From Capsicum annuum (taxonomy: Eukaryota; Streptophyta; Magnoliopsida; Solanales; Solanaceae): 64,000 nucleotides of DNA. A program made the position numbers and the translations under genes. The stretch covers positions 181,522 to 245,521 of the forward strand of contig NW_025856403.1 in the NCBI RefSeq assembly GCF_002878395.1. Reading direction: 5' to 3'. Below, piece by piece: positions 33,364 to 46,299 of the stretch. The stretch's first letter is position 1, and each line of letters opens with the position of its first letter. The notes under the pieces were generated by a model that was not told the DNA's origin, ran no database searches, and was given only the letters and a program-made list of their open reading frames with translations.

Positions 33364-35664
33364 TGTAACGATCCATTTCATCGTTACTAAATTATTCATA
33401 ATAAATTCATGAAAATTCTTAATTTTCATTACTCAATATTAATTTGGGTCCAAATTAGTCAATATTTTATTTATTATGTCACCTTAAACTTTTCAGTGAA
33501 GATTTTAGCTTTCGGATGTTTCTAGATTGACTCAAGCCCGATGAATTAAATTACTCATGAGTTCTAATATCTATAACTTAGTTTAAAATTTCTTTAGCTA
33601 TTAATTAAGGTCATACAATATCCCTAACACAAAGTTAAGTTTAAAACTTTATTTTCGATAGAGTTTCGATAAGGCTTTTTAATAGGGTCAATTTCGTATG
33701 GTCATATCTCTTAGAATATAAGGAGTTATGAAACCCAAAACCCACCAAATAAAAGATATCTGAGTTCTCTTTCAAACACAATAAATCGTTCCTCAATCCG
33801 TATTCGGAGTAAAAAGTTATGACTATTTTACTGAGCACTATCCGGACTGAAGCGGGATTTCGCTCTAGCAAAATTTCTGATGGTATTTAAATCAGCTTCA
33901 GCCGTATTTTAAGTCTAAAAACCCCAAATTTCATTCTCCAACCAAAGAGAGGTGATTTCCCAAGGCTTAAGGTGAAATTCCTTTGTTGAGGTAAGTTTTT
34001 CCATTATTTTCTTCGTCTTTTAATTCTTTAACATCTTGAAATCCTTAAAAAGATCACTAATGGTGGTATTCTTTTGGGGATTACTTATTGGTATTCTTAA
34101 TATGATCTACAGCTGATTCTAAAGTATAAATTAAAGATTCCTAACATAAATTTCATAAACTAGATTATGAATTTTGATGGTTAGGAACCTTGAATTCCGT
34201 AAAGATGAGACCTTTAGCATAAAAACTCTATTAATGGAGATGGGTTAAGCCTGAAAGAGCAAATTAATGATTAATTGAACTTGGGGAATGATATAGACCA
34301 TGAATTAAGGGTAGAATTAGTGGGTTTGAATCCCCAAAATATTTATTTGAAGAGTAATTATTTAATTACTCTTATAATTGCTTGATTTTTAGATGATTGA
34401 TTATTCCAAGGCATGAAGGAAAGACCATCTTTGTTGCAGCTTGCTTCTTCCTAAAGCTTGGTGTCCAGGTAAGCTAGGTGTAATGAGTAGAAGATTGTGT
34501 TATTCCATATTTTCATCATTTAGAATTGATTGGAGAGAGAATGTCTAGGCCTGCGGGCATGGAGTTAAGGTGGATAAAGACACGAGTACTTAAATTTAAT
34601 CTCAAAAACTATATTATTGATTGATTATGTGATATTTATGATATTATGTGTTATGTGCCCGAAAGGAGATTGTCGTAAATGTAGTATATGAACATGATTG
34701 TTTTTTAGTTATTCTAGTGATGAACCTTGTTGAGTTGTAGTGATATCAGGTTGTGTGTATTGTGCAATAATATGATGAGGATAATTATGCTAAGATGGAA
34801 TATTGATGAGTATAGTAATATTTAAGGAATAGATGACTTGAACTAGTGTGATGATTGTATTATGTGGAAAGCCGTAGAGGATAATGGTACGCATGAATGT
34901 GCTAGTTATAAGTAGTGATGTTAGAACCCAAGTTGTGGTATTTAAGAAGATAATGATATTTTTAATAATTAATGACTAATTAAGCCTCCAATAGTGACTT
35001 GTATGCATAAGATATAGATTGTGATTTATTTTAGGATAATGTTTTTTGATATTGATAAAAATACTATGTCTATCGGATTCTCTTGAGAGACTAAATTGGT
35101 GATAATGATGGTTTATTGAATTGTGCCAATGAGTGACTTGTTTGACAATGATAACTCTTTAAAGTAATGTTATGAATACTTGGTTAATGGTATTAGGACA
35201 TGCTTGAAATTGTTGATCCTTGGATTGTTGATACGTGTATAAATGATTGTTGAAAATTTACTTGATGGAATTGTCTAATGAATTTAAGTGTACTTATATA
35301 CTTGGTACATTGTTGTATGCTGTGAGGTTATGTAGATTTGATATTGATAATACTTGTTTATGGTAGATCGGGTACCACTCCAGTATGGATATGTCTATGT
35401 TGGATCGACTACTATGCCGGTATGGATATGGATATGTTGAATCGAGTACCACGCCGGTATAGATATGTATATGTTGTATCGGGTACCATGCCGGTATGAA
35501 TATGTATATGTTTGATCTGGTACCATGCCGGTACGGATATATATATGTTGAATTGGGTACCATGCTTGTATGATATGTATATGTTGGATCGGGTACCACA
35601 CCGGTATGGATATGTATATGTTGGATTAGGTACCACACCAGTACAGATATGCATATGTTGGATA
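33364..35664 (+). repeat. LARD1 3' LTR, truncated
   Basis: TGTAACGATCCATTTCATCG onward, collinear with 27767-~29970, then cut inside the minisatellite. About 1.07 kb of the LTR end is missing. Confidence 0.85.
35366..35660. repeat. 37-bp minisatellite in LARD1 3' LTR, ~8 units
   Basis: Eight units of 37 (one of 36) bases, GATCGGGTACCACTCCAGTA-type, ending GTCTATGTTG or similar. It has more units than the 5' LTR copy and ends exactly at the truncation. Confidence 0.9.
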
Positions 35665-37414
35665 GGTGGTATTTTGGTAAATTACCCAACCCCCAATCCG
35701 TCCAAACATAAGATTTAAGCCTCTTAAAAGCATTCTATGTTATTATTCATCAAAATTTCTCTCATCCAAAACCCTAGGTTTCCACATTCATCTTCAAGAA
35801 ATTCAAAGATTTCACTATTACTTTTCCAAATTGATTCAAGATTCAAGATTCCTAGACCAAGAACTTCAAGAGTCTACATTCAAGAACACGAATACAGTCT
35901 CAAAAACAAGTTGTTCATCTAAGTTCATCATCCAAGGTATGTGGGATTTGAACAAGGATAATTCTTTCATCCTTGTACCCAAAACTTTATTTTAATTAAA
36001 AATTTACTGCAATTTATATGATTTCTTATGAAATTCAAGTTAGGGTTTATACCCATTATCATTATTTGCAAGATTATAAGATTTTCCATGATTTAGCAAT
36101 TGAATTTCATGATTATGATTATACTTCCTGCATAGTGATGAAATTTCCAGATTTTAAGATGATTTATGAATGTTTGCATTACCAAGTATGAATTTTGAAA
36201 TGTTTCAACATGAGTTTAATGCTTACGTCATTACACCCCAATTAGAGATTGTTGTTTTAAGATTGTTTGTGCTATAAGCACCCCATGATTAGATTGATTT
36301 CAGATTTTAGATAAAGATTTGACCTTTTGGGTCCTAAGCTATGATAAAGAATCCACTTCAATTATGTGACTTGAGATTTAAAGAAAAGAAAAGAGAATAA
36401 TTGGTTTTCTTGAAAACCTTTGTGCTAATTTTAAAGTGGATTTCCTAAAGTTTTGAGCATAAGTATGGGAGTAGTATTTAGCACTGAGTTAGGCATGATT
36501 CCAAGGTTTCATTCCTCCGAACTATGTGCCACCGTAGGACTAAGATTATTCCCACTTCTACATGGATGACTAAGATTGTGATCACTCAAGTGAAGGTTTT
36601 ATTCTGATGGCAAGGGTAGAACAGCTCTTCCCAACGTGGGCAAGATGATAGACTCTATGTCAGCTCACATGGTTTATGTCGGTTAGAAGAAAGTCCCTGA
36701 GTCCCAAAGTCTCTAAGTCCCAAAGCTTCAAAGTTTCAAAAGGAAAGAATGATGGAAAATCTTTTATAAGACTAAGTGTTATGACTCACTAGATTTACAA
36801 GTATGATTTTTCATACATGATTTTTGTATTTCGATATTTTGGATAATCAAGTTTATGTGAGTCATATACATCCATATGCATTTATTTTCTAATTATGATG
36901 ATGTTTATTCATGGATTTCACCCCATATACTCAGTACATCCTCAAAGTGTTGATCCACATATATTTCTATGTGCTACATTGTCTTGTAATGTAGGTTCAA
37001 GTGCTTAGTATCAACAACGTGAGTAGTTTGAGCATCTTTATCTACTCTCCCATAGTTGGTGAGTTCTCATGATTCGAGGGCCTACTTCTTCAGATTTCCA
37101 GCTTTTATAGTTTTTGAGTTATCGTTTTTAGTTTAGTTCGAGTCAGTTGGGGGTCTATCCCAATGGCTCTCTAGTTTTTTATTAGTAGTAGAGGCTTGTC
37201 GGACTATGAGTTTATTTACAGACTTTCTGTTTTTTTATCAAACATTATCTACAGTTTATTCAGTTTAGTTTTTTGTATAATATAGTATTATTCCTTGATT
37301 AGATGATCTTGAAGTAAGGTTTAGACATAGTAGAAGGCTTAAAGGGTTAACTTGAGGCTACTCATAGCCTTGAGCACTGTTTGACGTTCCGAGATCAAAT
37401 TTTGGGGCGTTGCA
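35665..37414 (+). mobile_element. Gypsy-type LTR lacking its 5' part
   Basis: Ends GGGGCGTTGCA (from GTTACA). It carries AAGGTATGTGGG at 35934-35945, a leader like those of the solo LTR and LARD2, and a 3' part with CGAGGGCCTACTTC. The start is a blunt junction with LARD1, so both were probably joined by a deletion. No target duplication is visible. Confidence 0.65.
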
Positions 37415-37417
37415 ATA

Positions 37418-37902
37418 GAGGTGTGCTTCAACACCTAAATATCTATCATAAACTAGTATTATCAACACAAGATAAAGGACAAGAAGAAGAATAACAATAT
37501 TATAACAGCACTCATGGGTTCCACAAGCAAGACATATAATGGACACAAGATTATAATGAAAAAAAATGATATATAGATAGACTACATAAAGGAATAATCT
37601 TACGAACCCGAGAACATATTCTACCCTTGGACCATTAACAATACTCATAATAATTTACCTATCTCTTATGTTAGTACAAGAGGGACCAAGATCTCCCAAG
37701 CATCCAACCTTTCCAATATTGAATCCAATACGAGTGATTCCACACTCAAGTCAAAAACCCTAGTTACATTGTTTTGGCCAAGAGGCCTTACTCATAATAG
37801 AGAGTGTTTCAATGTTACAACTTTCAATAATCTTCAAAAGCTAAGTAGCAAATGACCTAATATATTTTATTTGTAGTAGGTTACAAAAATAGTGTGAAAT
37901 AT
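37418..37902 (-). repeat. Element B 5' LTR, first piece
   Basis: Matches 25180-25665. The first ~130 bases of the LTR are missing at a junction with the truncated LTR at 37414. It ends at the LARD2 insertion with AATAT (duplication of AATGT). Confidence 0.8.
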
Positions 37903-40900
37903 TGTAACGACCCGATACTACCCCCTAGTCGTGACATGGTGCTTGGAACCACAAGTTATCCTAAGCTAACCCATGAAATGGCATACTGTTAAACAACTAA
38001 ATTATAATAAAATGAATAACAAGTTCTGCTGTGTAGAAACATAATCATGGCATAATCTTAGTAAATACACTTCTGACAAATTTTACAATCTTATAAAAAT
38101 TGAAGTATGAAACTGAAATTATAGGATTGAATCTGACTGACATCTATGAAGCCTCTACTATACTGACTATAGATTGGTTGGACATACCTCTAACTACCAC
38201 TAATCAATATACATAAAAGTAAATAAACTGTACATGAATGAAAATAGTCTAGAACTCCTGAAGTGGTAGAACTCATCACCTGCTGGTTGGAATCTGCAAC
38301 TGCTGATCGTGATGTATGGGTTAAAACTGGTACCTACATTATGAAACAATGTAGCCACATGGAAGTATATGTGGATTAGTATTTCTGGAATGTACTGAGT
38401 ATGCTGGGGTGAATGTAATAAGTAAAACTGATTTCATACGTAATCGTAAAACATGCATGTTAAGTGTAAGTAGACTCACCAATAGGATGGAATAAACTGA
38501 AAATTGAAATATCTTAAAGCATAAGTGACAAAATTCTCTGATAAGATGGTGAATCTCTACACTTAGGTTCTATAAACTTACTTTAATGATATAAGTATAA
38601 CTCAAGCTGGAATATGATAAAACATGGATCCTGGATAAATACTGGGTCTGAAACTACATAATGGAGACTAACATAAATTAAGGATCTGAATATACAATCG
38701 CACTGAGCACGAATGCATAAACATACTAACTTATCTGATTAACTAAATATTTGATAGCTGAATACTGGACATGTAAGACTGAACTATATTTAGTCTGAAT
38801 AACAAGACTTAAACTGTAGAGTATTATGCATATGAGGTGAGGACTGACTGAGTAATATTAGATAACTGAGCATGAATTTACGAAAACTATATTATTTGAG
38901 AATGCAAGACCAAGTGTATAACATGATTCTATAATAGTCTATAAACTGAGGTACTAAAATACTGATTACTGCATAACTAATAATTGTGTGCTATTGTCAA
39001 CCAAAACTGAAATTGAACTGAGTTACTGATCTGATTAATCGAATGAGACTGTGACTGAGAATGTAACTAAGATGGTAACTGAGATTGTAACTAAGACTAT
39101 AATTGATGCTATAACTGATACTCATACTAGAACTGAAAAATGAGTTTTGATAGTTGAGTAACTGATAGCTGCAATTACTGATAACTAAGTTACTGATAAC
39201 TAGGTGACTATTTCTGATAGTCCTGATTCTATAGAACTGAACTGAGTTTTATACTGAGTCTAAAACTGAAACTGCAGCAAGTAATTATCTAACCGACATG
39301 ACCCTCTCTGAACTGATTAGGGTCCAACCTGTAACAACAGTTGGAAGAGTGTCAGTATCGTGCCATGGGTACAGACAAGTGGAAGAGTCAGCCTCAATCT
39401 GGCAAGTGCTCTGAATGAGAATGGTGGTACCCTCAATCTAGTAGGTAAAACACCTCTTCAACCCTCAATATGGCAGGTTGATGTCTCAACCCTTTTGTTG
39501 GATATGTAGTTTTGGAACAAAAGGACTGCTTCTAAGGATCACACCCTCTACTGGCAGGTGAGTCACCATCCTTGGATTTACTTGGTGCTGAATCCTACTC
39601 TCACCTGAATAGACGTTGAACTGATTTCTATACTATACTAGGTTGAACTGAACTGTCACTGATCATGCTTGCTGACTGAACTAGACTAAGTTCATTGAGT
39701 TATTACGTCTGACTGAGTACACTGAGTTCTGTACTGACTGAATATAACTAATCGTAATGTTTCTAAGACTATCCTTTAACTACTATAGCTCTAGGTAAAC
39801 AACTAGATTTTTGGGTAATGAATACCCCCAAGACTCGATAGCATAAATTTAAATCATAACATGATCTTGAAAAGTATATCCATAGTCAATTGTTCACAAT
39901 TCATTCACTGAGACATTTTATCAAAACTTGGAGGTTATGGACTTGTACATGAATGAGAATACATGGTAACGTGTCATGATTACCCTATTCAATACATATG
40001 ATCATTCTATCAAGACGTGGAGGGTAATACTTTAATTTGGGGAAATTCGCCAAACAAATGGAATCATGAACTTGGACATGGAAATATCTTAAACATGGGA
40101 GCATAGCATAATTACATAACTAAGATCATGAATTGGGGAATTTACATGTAATTCGCTTCAAATAGGACATGAGTGTTTCATCAAAATATGTAAATCTCAT
40201 AGCTTGAATGTAAGAATGTCTTAAACATGATATAATAATAGAGTTACATTGCAACGTTCATATCTTGGGGATTCATCTTGGAATTGACTTAACATGATAT
40301 GGGAATTTTATCAAACATGTGGAAGGCGTGAATTTAAAACTTGAAAATATTGCTAAACATCATGAATTTAGGATCTATCATGGAATTTACTTGAATAAAG
40401 CATGGGAAATTAAAATTCATAGAATGAGGAATTTAAAATCTTGCATGGCATAATACATGGTCTGAATTGAATTAAAAACATCATGAAGCGATGAAGTTCA
40501 ATCTTTCTTGAACATACAAAATACCATTGTAATGGAAAATTCATTCTTTAATTAAAAGAAAAGAGTTTTGGGGCTTCATGGGTGAAAGAGAACCCATGGA
40601 TGAACTCCCACATACCTTAAAGATTTAATATTGAAGGAGAAACATAATCTTGAAAGCATTCTTGAATTAGAAAACTTGAGTTCTTTCTTTTCTTGAAGAA
40701 AAATTGATGAAGTTCTTGGTGTTCTTGAGGAAGCTAGGGTTTTTCTTTTTTTTTCTCTGAGAGAAAAGATGAATAATTAATTATATATTGCTTTTGGGGG
40801 CTGAAATTAAGTGTTCTAGGAGGATTTGGGTGAGGGGAAGCTACCAAAGTTCCCCTAGATACTTTAGAAATTGAATTAGCATGTGAAACAGTTTCGTAAC

Positions 40901-41292
40901 ATGTAGGTCGACGCATCGCATTGGCTTATTTCCTCACACAGAAAATGCCATAACTTTTCGCTCAGGTATCATATTAGGGATAAATTGGTATCGTTAGAAA
41001 GATAATTCAATTATCTACAATTTTCTTGATCTGTAAAATTTGTCATAGATAAAAAGTTATACATATTTAAAGTAGACCCTTGCAGAATCAAATACCAAAC
41101 TTTGGAAAAATTAAAGGCTCTAAGCTTAACTGTGTTCTAAGTGATTCTTATGAACATTTTTCACCTCAAAATAAAATCAAACATGAGGACAAAGTTCATG
41201 AAACTCATATTTTCATAGGAATCATTTAGATCATAGCTTATACACATAGCAATAACAGTTCAAAGACAAGCCCAAAAATACGGGGTATTACA
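37903..41292 (-). repeat. LARD2 3' LTR
   Basis: Uninterrupted copy, used to reconstruct the broken right one. It contains a block of CTGA-rich text (38700-39250, many TAACTGA/GACTGAG words) and CCCACATACCTT at 40607-40618, the minus-strand form of AAGGTATGTGGG. Confidence 0.85.
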
Positions 41293-43298
41293 TTATCTCT
41301 CCCTTGGGAATATTTTTCCTCGAATGAGACTGTTTGACCGGGAATACTGTATGAAGGTAACTGTGATCATATTCAAAACATACATGACTTGGAACATGAT
41401 TGCATAACTGATTCTAAAACATGATACATGAACTGAACTGATTTCTTGAATAAATGTAATGACATGAGTATGATTGTAAGGCTGGGATAGAAACAAGAGA
41501 GTAAACTGATGAGTAACTATTACTTTAAGCTGGATCCTATTTCATGAAGAAAAATGAAAGGTTTAGGACATGAATACTCCGGGTATTATAATACATCTTC
41601 CCCTTGGGATGCTTCATCCCCCGAATGATACTGACTTGGCTGAAATCCTAAGGAATTACTGAGATGATGCACGGGAAACTTATGGAATGAATTATGACTA
41701 AATATCATGGATCTTAAACTGATGCATGATGCATGAATTGAACTGAATTTACGACTTGCATGGCCATGAATGAATTACCTCATGAATAGGAAAGATGGGA
41801 AATCATAGGAACTTGTACGTCTGAATGCTAGACGAGATTGCTGGCTATACAGACTGAATTATAATAAAATCTTATACTCAACTATACATTCCACTTATAC
41901 ACCAACATGACATTCAAGTCAATCTTTATAACCACACATGAACTTGTAGGTAAACCACCACAAAAGCATCTTTTTCATTTTCTCTAAGCCTTTATCCTTA
42001 AAACTTTCATGCACTAGCCCAAGAAAACACAAATATAATTTCAAATAATCATGACATAAGAAGAGGTCACTAAAACTTAGAACATGAGGACCTGAAACAT
42101 AAAATAATAACTTTGACACTCAACTGAGGCCTGAGGTAAAAAGTATCAATGACATTAATCATCAGAAAGGTCTGAACTGAGGACATACATAACATAAATT
42201 GAATTTCATTGAACATAATGAGTGTAGCATAAGCACGGAAACTGAACATACTTTAAAACATGAGTACATGAGTCATGAGCTGTATGACTGGAGTTTGGAG
42301 TTCATGATTTCCTGGAACATGATTTATACTGCTGAGTGAACTGGAACTTCTCATACTAGAAACTAAAAGCTTACATTGTTTTTCTATAAAGTGCGTGAAT
42401 ATGAGCTGTGAATAGGGAGCTAATATGTTAGTCATGAGTAGATATTGTGATGACTGAAAAACTTTATACTGAGATAAAAACAGGTTGGGAATCGTTCTTC
42501 CTTACTACTTTTCTACACCCACTGGCAACTGGAATCTGAGAGCCTGACTAGGTCACTTGTTCTATCATCACATACTTAAACTCTTTTCGACACATACTTT
42601 CCTTACTAAACACATCATCTGCTTTTGTTTCATCATAGACTACTAATATCACATCTTCTAACTTACATCCACACTATCATAATTAATTTCAAATAAATAA
42701 ACATAAATTCTTTCATGCACTATTCAAGCTTACTAATTTACCTTTCGTACAACTAGCTCGATGAATATATAATCTGCATAATCTGGATAAGACTATCCCA
42801 ACTCTACTATTGCTACACTTTTGGGTTCATGATTCTAACTCTAGATCACATACTATAAAAGGGATTCTGATGGGGGATCTAAAAGCATATCTAAATTTGG
42901 CCTAATGCATAATTTTCAGAAACTTGAATGAAATATTTTAAAATTTAGGACATAAAGGAACTGATGGGATACTTTCTGAGATAATATGCAATCCCATAAC
43001 TGTCTCTGGGGACTGGCTGAGGAACCACTGTTTGTAAGAAATTAAGATTCACTATTTCTATCACCTAAAAATAAAGGCAGAGTTAGCATGAATAGTGGAA
43101 GATGAGGATCTATATAAATTTCTTAAATAATACTTCTACTGCATGATCTGAGACTTAAAAGAAGAGAAATATTTCTTAAATGCCCTGTAGCCTCTCAAAG
43201 AAAAGTACAGATGTCTTCGTACCATTCTGGAAGACTCTACCAGGCATGACTTCATAGATACCCTAGGACACTTGAACCCTGTGCTCTGATACAAAGTT
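41293..43298 (-). other. LARD2 internal region, non-coding
   Basis: A polypurine tract on minus (AAGGGAGAGATAA) abuts the 3' LTR. A similar LTR-end/tract module recurs about 300 bases in (41580-41625: GGGTATTATAATACATCTTC then CCCCTTGGG). No gag or pol motif. The rest is CTGA/CATGA-rich sequence without open frames. Confidence 0.6.
43281..43297 (-). promoter_or_regulatory. LARD2 primer-binding site
   Basis: On minus AAACTTTGTATCAGAGCA follows the LTR. TTGTATCAGAGC differs by one base from TGGTATCAGAGC (tRNA-Met complement). Confidence 0.75.
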
Positions 43299-43741
43299 TG
43301 TAATGACCCGAGATTACCCCTTGGTCGTTACACGATGCTTGGAACCAGTGGTTCCAAACTAACCCATTAACTGGCATACTATTAAAAAACTAAATTATCA
43401 TAAAATGAATATCATGTTCTGTTATGAAGAAGCATAACCATGGAATAATTTGAATAAATATACTTCTGACAAAGTTTATAATTTGATAAAAACTGAAATT
43501 ATATGAATGAATCTGACTGATATCTATGAAGCCTTTACTATATTGACTATAGATAGCTGGGATATGCCTCCAACTACCACTAATCAATACATATGAAGGT
43601 AAATGAACTTTACATGAACTAAAATTGTCTGGAGTTTTTGAAGTAGGAGAACTCATAACCTGGTGGGTAGGAGCTGACACTATCCAATTGTGATGTATGG
43701 GCTACAACTGGAGCCTAGATTATGAAATAATGTAGCCACGC

Positions 43742-46299
43742 TGTAATACCCCATACTTTTACCTAGCTAATTTCGTCTCAAGCATGTCTAGGATTAGCTT
43801 CTAAAGTTAATGATGAATATTCCATGAGGAATTTTCAATATTTTCAGTTTTTGACATGTGGGAAATTTAATAAGCTTTTCATCGATATAAGATTCATCCA
43901 AATCCGATAACCGGATCAGAAGTTACGATTGTAGTCATAAAATAGTGCCATATTAGTCAGTGATGTCCTGTACCACTAGAGGAAATGGCATTTGGAAAAT
44001 TTTAGTAGGGCTCCACGATTATAGCACGTCACGCCAGGGCCAAAATTCAGAATTGTCTATTTTCCAGTGTCTCAGCGCAATTTCCCCCGCGTTGGACCAA
44101 AGTTACAAGTAACAAAGGAAGTGGCAACGCGATGGCCCCGCATTGCACGATCGCTTAATTTCCCAATTGTAAGAATCTAGTAATACGGTGTGATTGTGCC
44201 GCATCGCACCAAGGGTCCAATTCGGGAAAATTTTACTGAAATTAAATGACGCGTCTGGGGTTAAAAGGGTCAACTTTTCACCCCTATTTAAGCCCTTTAA
44301 CACGTGATTCAGACACTTTTCATCCAAAATATACTAGTTTCTCTCAAGTTTCTCTTAATAGAGGGCTAGCGTTTTCATAGTATATCCAATTTTAAGAAAG
44401 TTTCACCGTCAATTGTCACGAAATCACGAACTAAGGTATGCGTAGTGTTCATTCATGGACTCCTTTCATCCATGAAGCCCAAGAATCCTTTTTCTAAATT
44501 CATGTTTATAGATTTTCTTATGAATATCATGATTGGGCTTATCTTGTTCATATGGATAATGAGAAATTGAATTCTACTCCATGTTGGGTGATAAATTCTA
44601 TGTCGGTTAAATTATTAAAGATATAGATTCATGCAAACCTATGACTAAACCCTTGAATGATGAAATTAGAATTGAACCATGATATTTAATTATTATACAA
44701 TGATATTTACATGTACCATGCCTACAATATGTTTGATTAAATGCCTAGATGAAGGAAGAAGTGCCTAACTAGCATGATACCATGAAATACCCATGTATGT
44801 ACAAGTTATGCCTATCACATGTTTTGATGAAATGCTTCTATAAATGTATTATGGATTATGATGTTAGTTATATGTTCAAGTAAGTTATACTTGGTTAGTT
44901 TCCTTCCATCGACTCCTGGGGTTACTCGTACCCGAAACATTAGTTGTGTGCCTAGATCCATGTCATGTTTTCACGATATTCTCAGTCAAGCTATGAATCC
45001 TTAGACTTCATACAGTCTAATGAATCAGGAAATCTCCATGATCTCATGGACTCAGTCAGTTGTCAGATATTAGTAGTATTTCGTTAGCCAATGGAATTCA
45101 GTACGTCAGCCCATGTTCAGTTCAATAAATCATGTTCAGAGTATATTCAGATGGAAGTAGGAATAAGCACAGAGTGAACCCAAGGATGGGAACACACACT
45201 ACCAGATAAGGGTGTGATTCTTAGAAGTCATCCTTGTGTTCCAAAACTATATGGCCAACATAGGTTGAGACATGAACACTATCTTATGGGGGTTGATGAG
45301 GTTGATAAGCACTGTTAGATAAGGCCACCACCATTCTCGTATAGGGGACACTATAATATAAGGGTCACCCAGAGCTTGTCCTTATCAGTGGTGCAGTATT
45401 GACACTCTTCCAATTGGGGTTATAGATTGGACCCCAACTCAGCCATAATGGCATATTAGGGGTATTTTGATTAGATAACTACTTCCCACAGTTTTATGCT
45501 ACTAAATTAGGACTGTCAAATATAGTCAATCAGTCTCAGTAATAGAACTCATATAGTTCTTCAGATTTCAGGACTGTCAAATACAGTCAACTCAGATACA
45601 ATACAAAACTCAGATAGTTCCATCAGATTTGGGACTGTCAGATACAGTCACTCATGTTTTCAGTGATATTCAGATTCAGTAATCATGTTATCACAGTATT
45701 AGTGTCAGTTGTTGTATCTCATGCATGTATTCTAATGCTCATGATAGTTAGTCAGTTATTATTGTTGTTCATTCATATGAACCCCATGTATTCAGTCTAC
45801 CTCACATGGATACCAGTACATTCAAAGTACTACCACCTTTGCGCTTTGGTGTCTTATACCATAAGTTCAGAGACACGAGCTCCAGATAAAAAGTAGATTC
45901 TAGATATTCACAGATAGAGTTAGAAGTGAATCCTCATATTTTGAGGACATGATTATTTCCCTATTATCTCATTAATTAATTTATTAGTTGGAGTTAGTTG
46001 GGGACATGTCCTATCAACTCCTTACTCAGACAGTTCAGTCAGATAGAGGCTTTCTAGACTATCATGTTTCAGACTTCAGTATGTTCAGTTTTGTTTTAGG
46101 TATTCTACTATCCTACACAGTTGTTTTATCATTTAGATCATGTTTCGTATTGAACCTTATGACCCTTTAGTTCATGTTTCTGCATTTTAAAGTATTTTAT
46201 GTAGTATGCAGGTAGAAATATCAGTCATGGGTTAGATTATGGTCCTTTAGGGTCATAAGCACCGTGTAGCATTCTGGGTACCAGATTCAGGGCGTTACA
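43742..46299 (+). mobile_element. Solo LTR nested in LARD2
   Basis: 2558 bases, TGTAATACCCCATAC to GGGCGTTACA. Flanks are CACGC (43737-43741) and CACAC (46300-46304); the intact LARD2 LTR has GTAGCCACA at this place. AAGGTATGCG lies at 44433-44442 in the leader. No primer site or interior follows, so it is a solo LTR. The open stretch 44103-44327 is not a recognised protein. Confidence 0.85.

Larger units (their letters stand above)
27767..35664 (+). mobile_element. LARD1: long-LTR non-autonomous retrotransposon
   Basis: The 5' LTR is 3277 bases (27767-31043), the internal region 2320 bases (31044-33363) and the 3' LTR is truncated (33364-35664). LTR ends are TGTAAAGATCC/TGTAACGATCC and GGTTGTGACA. 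A tRNA-Met primer site follows the 5' LTR. There is no gag or pol reading frame in the internal region, so it depended on another element; LTRs longer than the interior fit the LARD class. The 3' LTR stops inside its minisatellite at 35664, where another LTR begins, so the right-hand duplication is lost. It inserted into element B. Confidence 0.8.

Noticed and set aside
33008..33376. 122-codon minus frame in LARD1
   Set aside because: It spans the polypurine-tract region and the LTR boundary, opposite to the element, without any motif.
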